NCBI RefSeq assembly: GCF_000805335.1
Contig: NZ_KN708638.1
Coordinates: 4,007,652 to 4,071,651 of the forward strand
Direction of reading: 5' to 3'
Length of the DNA stretch: 64,000 bases
Source of the DNA: Streptomyces sp. CT34
Lineage (GTDB): Bacteria > Actinomycetota > Actinomycetes > Streptomycetales > Streptomycetaceae
The position numbers and the translations under genes were made by a program. How positions within the stretch are numbered: the stretch's first letter is position 1; every line of letters starts with the position of its first letter. The notes beneath the pieces were generated by a model. It saw only the letters and a program-made list of their open reading frames with translations. It was not told where the DNA came from and made no database searches. Below, one piece after another: positions 57,414 through 64,000 of the stretch.

Positions 57414-58897
57414 CCGACACCATCGCCGCCACGCTGGCCCCTCCGGTCAGCGCCGCCCGCCTCGTCGACGGCGCCGACGGCACCCGCCGCCTCGAAGGCC
57501 GCACCCTCGACCGCCGGGTCCACGCCGCCGCGCACGCCTTGCGGGAGCTCGGCGTCCGGCCCGGCGAACGGGTCCTGGTCCAGGGCGACAACAGCGTCGA
57601 CTACGTCGTGACGCTGCTGGCCCTGATGCACCTCGACACCTCCCTCGTCCCGCTCGACCACCGCCTCTCCGCGGCCGACGCCGGCGCCGCCGCCCGGCAG
57701 GCGCACGCCCGCCGGCTGGTCACCGCCGACGCCACCACCGCCCTGCCCGGCCTCCCCGCACACCGCGTCGTCCACTACCCCCGGCTCGCCGCGGACGCCC
57801 CGCAGCCGCCGCCCGCCACCGTCGACCTGACCCGCTGGTTCGACCGCCCCGACGCACTGGTGCTGTGGTCCTCGGGCACCACCGGGCGCCCCAAGGGCGT
57901 GGTGAAGCCCGGCCGCGCCGTGCTCGACAACTCGCAGCGCACCATCCAGGCCATGGGCTACCGCACGGATGACGTGCTCGCCCCGCTGCTGCCCTTCTCC
58001 CACCAGTACGGGCTCTCCGTCATCCTGCTGTGGTGGCTGGCTCGTTGCACCCTCCTGGTCACCCCCTACCAGCGGATCGACGCGGCCGTGCAGCAGGCCG
58101 CGGCGCACGGCGCCACCGCCGTCGACGCCGCCCCGTCCACGTATCACTCACTTCTGGGCGTGCTGCGCCGCCGCCCCGAGGTACGCGCCGGCCTCGCGGG
58201 CGTCCGGATCTGGGGGGTCGGCGGCGCCCCGCTGCCCGCCCCGCTGGCCGAGTCCTTCCGCACGGCGATGGGCCGCCCGCTGCTGGACGGCTACGGCCTG
58301 ACGGAACTCGGCAATGTCGCGCTGGCCACCCCCGACGCGCCGCACGGCTGCGGGCGTCCGCTGCCCGGCGTGCGGCTGCGCGTGCTGCGCGCCGACGGCA
58401 CCGCTGCCGCGCCCGGTGAACTCGGCGGCATCGAGGTGCGCTCCCCGGGGCTGATGGCGGGCTACCTCCAGGAGGACGGCTCACCGGCACCGGTCGACCC
58501 GGACGCCTGGTATCCGACGGCCGATCTCGGCAGCATCGACGCGGACGGCGTCGTACGGGTCGTGGGCCGCAATCAGGCCGTGCACCGGCTGGGCTTCACG
58601 CTCTACCCCGAGAGCCTGGAGCGCCGTGCCGAGGCCTGCGGCCGGCCGGTCAAGGTACTGGCCGTCCCGGACCAACGCCGGGGCAGCGCGCTGCACTTCG
58701 TCGTCGCGGACCCCGATGACGAGGCCCCGCTCACCTGGCGCCGGCGGCTCGCCCCGCATCTCGCGGAGTACGAACAGCCCAACGCCGTCCATGTCGTGGG
58801 CCACTTCCCGCTCACCGCGAACGGAAAGACCGACACCCGTGCGCTGCGTGCGCATCTGGGTCTGGCGCCGGGGCCGGGCCCCGGTGCGGGCGGCTGA
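57410..58897 (+). CDS. AMP-dependent acyl-CoA/ACP synthetase (ANL family)
   Basis: 495 residues from ATG 57410. ANL signatures: P-loop SSGTTGRPKG (154-163), PFSHQYGLSVILLWWLAR, DGYGLTELGNVA, YPTADLG (ribose-binding Asp), GRNQAVHRLGFTLYPESLER and the catalytic Lys in TANGKTDTRALRAHL. It activates a carboxylic acid as its adenylate for transfer to CoA or, here more likely, to the ACP at 55831. It is the end of the fatty-acid operon and could load the primer for chain extension. Confidence 0.93.
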   Translation: MTDTIAATLAPPVSAARLVDGADGTRRLEGRTLDRRVHAAAHALRELGVRPGERVLVQGDNSVDYVVTLLALMHLDTSLVPLDHRLSAADAGAAARQAHARRLVTADATTALPGLPAHRVVHYPRLAADAPQPPPATVDLTRWFDRPDALVLWSSGTTGRPKGVVKPGRAVLDNSQRTIQAMGYRTDDVLAPLLPFSHQYGLSVILLWWLARCTLLVTPYQRIDAAVQQAAAHGATAVDAAPSTYHSLLGVLRRRPEVRAGLAGVRIWGVGGAPLPAPLAESFRTAMGRPLLDGYGLTELGNVALATPDAPHGCGRPLPGVRLRVLRADGTAAAPGELGGIEVRSPGLMAGYLQEDGSPAPVDPDAWYPTADLGSIDADGVVRVVGRNQAVHRLGFTLYPESLERRAEACGRPVKVLAVPDQRRGSALHFVVADPDDEAPLTWRRRLAPHLAEYEQPNAVHVVGHFPLTANGKTDTRALRAHLGLAPGPGPGAGG

Positions 58898-59262
58898 ACG
58901 GACCCCGGCCGGCGGCCGTTTCACGTGAAACGGCGGATGGCTGCGGTGTCCTGCCCTCGCGCCCGCGACGTCCTGTGCAACGTCACATCAAAGTCTATGG
59001 GTACTGCTGTCTGTGGGTACCGCCGTGGGTAATGCTGCGGATCGTGTTCGGAGTTCTGCCGTACGTGCTGCGCTCCGTCACACCGTGCGTGCTGCTGTCG
59101 GTGCTGCCGTGCGTCCTGCCGATGCTGTGGCCGGTGCCACCCGGGCTGCTCGTCCGGCGCTGCCGGTGAGCGTCAACGGTGCGGCCTCGAACCGGAGTTG
59201 GTACGCGCCGTTCCGCCGCCCCGGCGGGCGGTCCTGACCTGCGTGCGACGTGTCCGCCCGGC
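58898..59262. other. Intergenic region with parS site; no gene
   Basis: 365 bases. A ParB site lies at 58916-58933. The segment 58985-59165 is a GTGCTG/CCGTGCG-rich low-complexity stretch whose reading frame (many Val/Leu/Cys) looks accidental. Confidence 0.5.
58916..58933. promoter_or_regulatory. parS: parS (ParB-binding) site
   Basis: CCGTTTCACGTGAAACGG is a perfect 18-bp palindrome containing the 14-bp core GTTTCACGTGAAAC, the known ParB target in Streptomyces and most bacteria. It lies in noncoding DNA 19 bases past the acyl-ligase stop. In Streptomyces most parS sites cluster around oriC, with a few isolated ones. Confidence 0.92.
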
Positions 59263-59760
59263 TCAGACGGCACGGGCGGAGTGCGAACGGCCGCGGGCCG
59301 CCGGGATGAGCGGGGTGGCCGCGCCGCCATGGAGCGCGGCATCGACGGGAAGGCTGTACACCGGCGCACAGACACGGGTCCGTGCGGTACGCGAGGTGGG
59401 CGAGGCTCCGTGCGCCTCGGCGCCGATGCGCTGCTTGATGGTCGGCGGGAGCGACGGTAGCGGGTGCATCAGCCGGACCGAGCCGGACTGGCCGTAGCGC
59501 GGCGCGGTGCGCGCGGCCGGCACGAGGGGCCGGACCGGCTCCGCGGCAGGGGTCACCGTCCCGGGTTCGTGATCCGGCTCGCTGCCGGGCACCGCCTCAG
59601 GGGTCGTCGGGGCCGGGTTCGCGCTGCCCAGGGTGCGCTCGTAGATCGCGGCGTCCCGGCGGGCCGCGGATGCCGCGGCGGAGACACCCAGTGACGCCAG
59701 CAGCTTCCCGAGGACGGCCAGGCACACCGCCCAGAACTTCATGACCTTGGTCGCAGCCAT
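59263..59760 (-). CDS. DUF6344-like protein
   Basis: 165 residues. The N-terminus KVMKFWAVCLAVLGKLLASL plus GVSAAASAA is hydrophobic (membrane anchor or signal). A Pro/Thr-rich middle follows, then a conserved-looking block SLPPTIKQRIGAEAHGASP. From memory this matches DUF6344, a streptomycete-specific family without known function. It is probably membrane-tethered. Confidence 0.72.
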   Translation of the reverse strand: MAATKVMKFWAVCLAVLGKLLASLGVSAAASAARRDAAIYERTLGSANPAPTTPEAVPGSEPDHEPGTVTPAAEPVRPLVPAARTAPRYGQSGSVRLMHPLPSLPPTIKQRIGAEAHGASPTSRTARTRVCAPVYSLPVDAALHGGAATPLIPAARGRSHSARAV

Positions 59761-60066
59761 GATCCCTCTCCTTCGGTCGGGACCCCACTGGGGGATCCAC
59801 GCGTTCCTTCTGTTGCGTTTTCTTATGATGAGTACGCAATGGGAGGATTCACGGACCGACGCCCCCGGATCGGCGTTCTTCGGATGAACACCACCCGTCC
59901 GCAGTAGCGGGATCCGCGAAACCCCTGGCCCGAGGGGTGCGAACGGGGCCGGCGCGGGCGGCTGCGGGGGCTCGGGGCGGGCGTGGCGGGGCGTCAGCGG
60001 ATGCGCGCGGTGGATCCCCGGGGTATGCCCGTCATGCGGGCCGCGCGGGGTGCGAAACGCACGGTG
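59761..60066. other. No gene recognised
   Basis: 306 bases upstream of DUF6344 and downstream of DUF5994. An AT-richer stretch (GTTTTCTTATGATGAG) about 60 bases ahead of 59760 is a likely promoter. Nothing else supportable. Confidence 0.4.
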
Positions 60067-60504
60067 TCAGGCCGGTGTCCGCTCGCCGCTCCGGGACATT
60101 TCCGCCATGATGCGCACCGCGGTGGGCTCCGGGGTCGTGGGCGGGATGATCAGCAGGTCCCAGCGGCCGACGCCGGTGGAGACCAGGCAGACGGTGTCCG
60201 GGCCGGAGCGGTTGATGGTCCGGCGGAGCCGGACGACATGGCCGGAGACGAGGATGGTGCCGGGCAGCGCGGGCCAGCCGGCGCCGTTCACCGTGGCATG
60301 GGTGATCCGCGGCCAGTCGAAGGGCAACGCGGCCAGCAGCTCGGGGAGTTCGGTGACCAGGTCGGCCGAGTGCGGCCACCAGACCCCGTCGATCCGCCGG
60401 GTCACCTGGCTGGGCGGCGCGATGGCCAGCCGGGCGACGGGCGGCGGCGCATGGTGCCGCGGAGGATCGGGTCGCGGGGCACGGCCCCCGGGGGCGGTGG
60501 TCAT
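60067..60504 (-). CDS. DUF5994-family protein
   Basis: 145 residues from ATG 60504, overlapping the desaturase stop (ATGA). The streptomycete DUF5994 pattern is present: DGVWWPHSADLVTELPELLA, INRSGPDTVCLVSTG and GRWDLLIIPPTTPEPTAVRI with MAEMS. Function is unknown. Coupling to a desaturase hints at a membrane or lipid stress context. Confidence 0.82.
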   Translation of the reverse strand: MTTAPGGRAPRPDPPRHHAPPPVARLAIAPPSQVTRRIDGVWWPHSADLVTELPELLAALPFDWPRITHATVNGAGWPALPGTILVSGHVVRLRRTINRSGPDTVCLVSTGVGRWDLLIIPPTTPEPTAVRIMAEMSRSGERTPA

Positions 60505-61487
60505 ACGGGGCTCCTGACACGACGGGCCGCGACCCGCGCCGGGTCCGGCCAGCGCACGTCCCATACCCAGCCGAGGCGTTCGAAGAGCCGGATGACCGCG
60601 GCGGACACATCGATCTGGCCGCGGTCGACACCGTGCCGGGCACAGGTCGGGTCGGCGTGGTGGAGGTTGTGCCAGCTCTCGCCGAACGAGAGCAGGGCCA
60701 GCGGCCACAGGTTGGTCGCGCGGTCGTGGCGCCGGGTGCGGAACGGCCGGGCACCGACCACGTGGCAGAGCGAGTTGACGCTCCAGGTGACGTGGTGGAG
60801 CAGCGCGATGCGGATGAAGCCGGCCCACAGCAGGGCGGTCAGGCCGGTGACCCAGGTGCCGCCGAGGGCCCAGCCCAGGGCGAACGGCAACGCCAGGGTG
60901 AGCAGGCACAGCGCGGGGAACGCCCGGTCCACCGCGCGGATGGCGGGGTCGGCGAGCAGGTCGGGCGCGTAGTGCTCGTGCGAGGTGGGGTCGTTGCGGA
61001 AGAGCCAGCCGATGTGCGAGTGCACCAGCCCGTGGAGCTGACCGCGCAGGCTGGTGCCGTAGCGGTAGGGGGAGTGCGGGTCGCCGGGGCGGTCGGTGAA
61101 GGCGTGGTGGCGGCGGTGGGTGGCCACCCAGTCGATGACGTCGCCCTGGAAGCTCAGCGATCCGGCGATGGCGAGCACCACGCGCAGCGCGGGCGCCGCG
61201 GTGTAGCTGCCGTGGGTGAGGCCGCGGTGGAAGCCGATGGTGACGCCGAGGCCGGTGACGACGTAGAAGACGAGGGCCAGCAGCAGATCGGCGAGGTGGA
61301 CGGCGCTGCCCCACAGCAGCGGTATGGCGACGGCCAGGCCGACGAACGGGGCGACGACGATGATGCCGGTGACCGTGACGTACATCCGCCGGCCGCCGCT
61401 CGGCCGCGGGTCGGGGCCGGTATCGGGGAACGGTGACGTCCCGTCGTACTCCTTCGCCGACGGAACGTGGCCGGCGGTCGGGGTCAC
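60501..61487 (-). CDS. Acyl-CoA/fatty acid desaturase
   Basis: 328 residues from GTG 61487, overlapping the upstream small gene by 4 bases; ATG 61385 (MYVTVTG) is a shorter option. Di-iron histidine boxes: GFHRGLTH (HxxxxH), THRRHHAF (HxxHH) and SWHNLHHAD (HxxHH). Four membrane helices (IIVVAPFVGLAVAIPLL, LLALVFYVVTGLGV and others) have the layout of stearoyl-CoA delta-9 desaturases. It introduces a double bond into membrane acyl chains. It is in a three-gene operon and is not obviously part of the lanthipeptide cluster 2 kb away. Confidence 0.92.
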   Translation of the reverse strand: MTPTAGHVPSAKEYDGTSPFPDTGPDPRPSGGRRMYVTVTGIIVVAPFVGLAVAIPLLWGSAVHLADLLLALVFYVVTGLGVTIGFHRGLTHGSYTAAPALRVVLAIAGSLSFQGDVIDWVATHRRHHAFTDRPGDPHSPYRYGTSLRGQLHGLVHSHIGWLFRNDPTSHEHYAPDLLADPAIRAVDRAFPALCLLTLALPFALGWALGGTWVTGLTALLWAGFIRIALLHHVTWSVNSLCHVVGARPFRTRRHDRATNLWPLALLSFGESWHNLHHADPTCARHGVDRGQIDVSAAVIRLFERLGWVWDVRWPDPARVAARRVRSPV

Positions 61488-61708
61488 CGGTCGTGACCTG
61501 TGTCCCGGGAGGGCGGCGGGCCCGCCGCATGCGGTCCGGCGTGGGCGCCGTGCGGGTGGCTGTGGAGCCGCTGCCGGAACGACTCCCACAGATGCGCATA
61601 GCGGTGCGGGTTGGGGCGTCCGGCCTGCTGGGCGTTGACCCGGACGATGAACAGCACGCCCATCGCGACCAGGGCCAGCAGCACGATCACGGTCAAGAAG
61701 GTCTGCAT
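61484..61708 (-). CDS. Small single-helix membrane protein
   Basis: 74 residues from ATG 61708. One N-terminal helix (FLTVIVLLALVAMGVLFIV) is followed by a His/Pro-rich cytoplasmic tail (HSHPHGAHAGPHAAG). It is the first gene of the desaturase operon, overlapping it by GTGA. The His-rich tail could bind metal; an accessory role for the di-iron desaturase is a guess. Confidence 0.65.
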   Translation of the reverse strand: MQTFLTVIVLLALVAMGVLFIVRVNAQQAGRPNPHRYAHLWESFRQRLHSHPHGAHAGPHAAGPPPSRDTGHDR

Positions 61709-61981
61709 GGCGCTCACCCGAATACTCCCGGAAACCACCGGGTGTTCTCGGCACTTCTGTGCATTCTTCGCATTCCGCCGGTGCCTCCCACGGTAGTCCT
61801 CCGCGGCGATGCCGCATAGCGCACCAAAGCGGGACAGGACGACGGGGGGCGACCTTCGCGCATCTTCTACGCGGCAGTAGATTTTACTGCTGCATGACCA
61901 ATCGCATACCGGAAGCATGCCTGACGCTTGCGTGGGCCTGGCTTCCGGATGCCGTCCGCCCGACCAGTCGAGGAGATCCAG

Positions 61982-62437
61982 ATGGCGCTGTGGGACCGGA
62001 TCAAGGATTCCGCGCAGACGATGCAGACCCAGCTCGTCGCCAAGAAGAACGACCTCAAGAGCGGCGCCTTCCGCGACGCGAGCATGGCGATATGTGCGCT
62101 GGTGGCCGCTGCGGACGGCACCGTCGACGCCTCGGAGCGGCGGCGGGTGGCGCAGCTGATCGCCACCAACGAGGTGCTCCAGAACTTCCCGGCGGACGAT
62201 CTCCAGCGCCGCTTCGACGGCTACCTGGACAAGCTCGCCGCCGACTTCGACTTCGGCAGGGTCGCGGTGCTCCAGGAGGTCGGCAAGGTGAAGAAGAAGC
62301 CGGTGGAGGCGCGGGCGGTCGTCCAGATCGGCATCGTCATCGGCGGCGCCGACGGCGACTTCGACGCGACCGAGCGGGCGCTGGTGCGCGAGGTGTGCTT
62401 CGCGTTGGGGATCGCCCCGGCCGAGTTCGACCTCTGA
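61982..62437 (+). CDS. terB: TerB-family tellurite resistance protein
   Basis: 151 residues from ATG 61982 with GAGGAG upstream. TerB/DjlA-like helical fold with acidic metal-site loops: FRDASMAICALVAAADGTVD then ERRRVAQLIATN, and IGIVIGGADGDFDATERALV with A-D-G-x-x-D repeats. Ter proteins respond to tellurite, phage and envelope stress and work with TerD-type proteins. A TerD gene is convergent just downstream. Confidence 0.92.
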   Translation: MALWDRIKDSAQTMQTQLVAKKNDLKSGAFRDASMAICALVAAADGTVDASERRRVAQLIATNEVLQNFPADDLQRRFDGYLDKLAADFDFGRVAVLQEVGKVKKKPVEARAVVQIGIVIGGADGDFDATERALVREVCFALGIAPAEFDL

Positions 62438-62448
62438 CCGCGTGCAAC

Positions 62449-62480
62449 GGGAGCGGGCGCCCCACCGGGCTCCCGCTCCC
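62449..62480. terminator. 9-bp hairpin after terB
   Basis: GGGAGCGGG (62449-62457) pairs with CCCGCTCCC (62472-62480), 11 bases past the terB stop. Confidence 0.6.
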
Positions 62481-62504
62481 CTCCCGCGCGGCCGGACCGG
62501 CTCG

Positions 62505-62567
62505 GGCCCAGACCGACTCAGGCCCGGACCGACTCAGCCCGGACCCGCTCAGGCCCGGACCCGCTCA
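62505..62567. repeat. 16-bp tandem repeat x4 at the terD 3' end
   Basis: Four units of GGCCCGGACCGACTCA-type sequence (one is 15 bp) run up to and over the terD stop codon at 62565. Confidence 0.8.
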
Positions 62568-63140
62568 GACGTTGACGCCGAAGTCCGCCGCGATGCCCGC
62601 CAGCCCGGACGCGTAACCCTGGCCCACGGCGCGGAACTTCCAGTCGCCGTCGTGCCGGTAGAGCTCGCCGAAGACCATCGCGGTCTCGGTCGAGGCGTCC
62701 TCGGTCAGGTCGTAGCGGGCCAGCTCCGCCCCGCCGGTCTGGTTGACGACGCGGATGTACGCGTTGCGAACCTGGCCGAAACTCTGCCCCCGGCTCTGCG
62801 CGTCGTGGATGGACACCGGGAAGACGATCTTCGTGATCTCGGCCGGGACGCCACTGAGGCTGACGTTGATGGTCTCGTCGTCGCCCTCCCCCTCGCCGGT
62901 CAGGTTGTCGCCGGTGTGCTGCACCGAACCGTCCGGGCTGTTGAGGTTGTTGTAGAAGACGAAGTGCAGGTCCGAGGCGACCTTGCCGCTGTCGGTGCAC
63001 AGCAGCGCGCTGGCGTCCAGGTCGTAGTCCGCGCCCGTGGTGGTCCGCACGTCCCAGCCGAGGCCGACCGAGACCGCGGTCAGGCCGGGCGCCTCCTTCG
63101 ACAGCGAGACATTGCCGCCCTTGGCCAGCGAGACTCCCAT
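62565..63140 (-). CDS. terD: TerD-family stress protein
   Basis: 191 residues from ATG 63140 with GGAGGGAA upstream. A textbook TerD domain: [49 protein letters not shown], the calcium-binding [14 protein letters not shown], and [15 protein letters not shown] [20 protein letters not shown], then ARYDL. It is a calcium-binding cytoplasmic protein of the tellurite/stress system, influencing differentiation in Streptomyces. Convergent with terB. Confidence 0.95.
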   Translation of the reverse strand: MGVSLAKGGNVSLSKEAPGLTAVSVGLGWDVRTTTGADYDLDASALLCTDSGKVASDLHFVFYNNLNSPDGSVQHTGDNLTGEGEGDDETINVSLSGVPAEITKIVFPVSIHDAQSRGQSFGQVRNAYIRVVNQTGGAELARYDLTEDASTETAMVFGELYRHDGDWKFRAVGQGYASGLAGIAADFGVNV

Positions 63141-63390
63141 GGCTTCCCTCCAGATGATGCCGGTTTGCTTGGTGGTGTGCCGGTACCGGCTGGTGTTGCC
63201 CGTTTTCCGGCGGTGATCCAGGAAAACTACAGGAGTGTAGAAGTCGGTGACGGGGATCTGCGCCGCGCGGCGCAACCGCCGCGATCCGCGCTCCCCGGCC
63301 GGCAGCCGGGCCCTGGCCGGAACGGGCCCGCGCCGTAAAATGCCCCGGTGTCCCGGCCGGCGGGACGCCCGTGCGACGGGAGGCGACGAG

Positions 63391-63882
63391 ATGGGCGGCA
63401 CCCCCTTGGGGAAGTCCCTCGGCCAGAACCCCGGGCGGGAGCGACCCCGGCGCGGGCAGGGCCAGTTGGAGGCCCAGGTCCTGGCCGCGCTGCACCACGC
63501 ACCGGGACCGGTCACCGCCGCCTGGGTCCAGGAGCGGCTCGGCGACGACCTCGCGTACACCACCGTGATGACGATCCTGTCCCGGCTGCACACCAAGGGA
63601 GCGGTCGGCCGCGAGCGGGCCGGCCGGGCGTACCTCTGGACGCCGGCGGCCGACGAGGCCGGGCTCGCCGCACTGCGGATGCGCCGGGTGCTGGACGGCG
63701 AACCGGACCGGGACGCCGTCCTGACCAGCTTCGTCTCCGCGCTCTCGGCACACGACGAGCAGCTGCTGCGCAGCCTCCTGGACCGCGTCGAGGACGGTGC
63801 GGGCGGTGCGGACGGCGACGAACCGGTCCCCGGCCCCGGAGCGAGGCCCGAGCACCCATCGGACGAAGCGCGCGGAGGCTGA
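63391..63882 (+). CDS. BlaI/MecI/CopY-type repressor
   Basis: 163 residues from ATG 63391 with GGGAGG upstream. Winged helix: [60 protein letters not shown], then a C-terminal dimerisation region ([20 protein letters not shown]). These repressors pair with M56 membrane peptidases, one of which begins 4 bases after the stop. The repressor controls its own operon. Confidence 0.93.
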   Translation: MGGTPLGKSLGQNPGRERPRRGQGQLEAQVLAALHHAPGPVTAAWVQERLGDDLAYTTVMTILSRLHTKGAVGRERAGRAYLWTPAADEAGLAALRMRRVLDGEPDRDAVLTSFVSALSAHDEQLLRSLLDRVEDGAGGADGDEPVPGPGARPEHPSDEARGG

Positions 63883-63885
63883 CCG

Positions 63886-64000
63886 GTGGGCGTCTTCGTG
63901 TTCCTGCCGCTCGTGCTGCCGCTCAGCGCGCTGCCGATCGCCCGGCTCGCGGAGCAGCACCTCCACCCCCGGGTCACCACCCGCCTGCTGACCCTGCTCG
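63886..64000 (+). CDS. M56-family membrane peptidase (3' end outside window)
   Basis: Only the first 38 codons are present, from GTG 63886. The start [20 protein letters not shown] is a first membrane helix typical of actinobacterial M56/BlaR1-like peptidases, followed by [16 protein letters not shown]. The zinc motif (HExxH) lies beyond the window edge. Coupled to the BlaI-type repressor. Confidence 0.82.
   Translation, partial: MGVFVFLPLVLPLSALPIARLAEQHLHPRVTTRLLTLL

Noticed and set aside
58975..59169. 64-codon frame after parS
   Set aside because: The sequence is low-complexity GTGCTG/CCGTGCG repeats with accidental hydrophobic codons and no ribosome site.

Overview
The window is high-GC actinobacterial DNA, most likely a Streptomyces chromosome or a close relative. 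Supporting signs are very GC-rich third codon positions, frequent GTG and TTG starts, GGAGG-type ribosome sites, and typical streptomycete families (DUF6801, trypco2, DUF5994, DUF6344, LanKC, TerD/TerB, LuxR-type two-component pairs). All function calls come from reading the sequence; no database search was run.

1-20.7 kb is accessory DNA. Three directly repeated 3'-end fragments of a tRNA-Gly gene, each followed by terminator-like sequence (near 1.2, 9.5 and 20.3 kb), divide it into two island-like segments. The first holds an IS5-type element with a broken transposase, a DUF6801 surface protein, a trypco2 gene coupled to a trypsin-NACHT-membrane protein (a likely conflict or defence pair), an integrase remnant, a frameshifted secreted protein and a lipoprotein. 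The second holds an SDR/membrane-protein pair divergent from a two-component system, and an unfamiliar set: a propeller-like protein, a helical protein, an SDR reductase and a DUF362 protein.

20.7-38.5 kb is mixed. A gene graveyard (MFS, LysR, YbfB-type MFS and acyl-ligase fragments) is followed by DUF1330, a P450 with its own ferredoxin, two more two-component systems, paired malyl-CoA-type lyases, CapA, a GlxA-type regulator next to a cupin, small secreted proteins, an Rpf-like transglycosylase and a phosphopantetheinyl-transferase-like protein.

38.5-58.9 kb is the highlight: a probable lipolanthine-like biosynthetic region. A minus-strand operon runs FabF-type ketosynthase, GNAT, class III LanKC and three nearly identical 28-residue precursors with a Ser-x2-Ser-x2-Cys core, then a terminator and an FAD protein. 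A second block supplies ACP, FabI, a hotdog dehydratase, an AMP-dependent acyl ligase, a PPTase-like protein, and an aldehyde dehydrogenase with a ThDP enzyme. Two XRE-TPR regulators lie inside it, and the control regions share GTCA-rich repeats. The reading is that a dedicated fatty acyl chain is built and then attached by the GNAT to a LanKC-modified peptide.

58.9-64 kb looks like ordinary core chromosome: a perfect ParB (parS) site, DUF6344, a desaturase operon, TerB, TerD, and a BlaI-type repressor with the start of an M56 peptidase.
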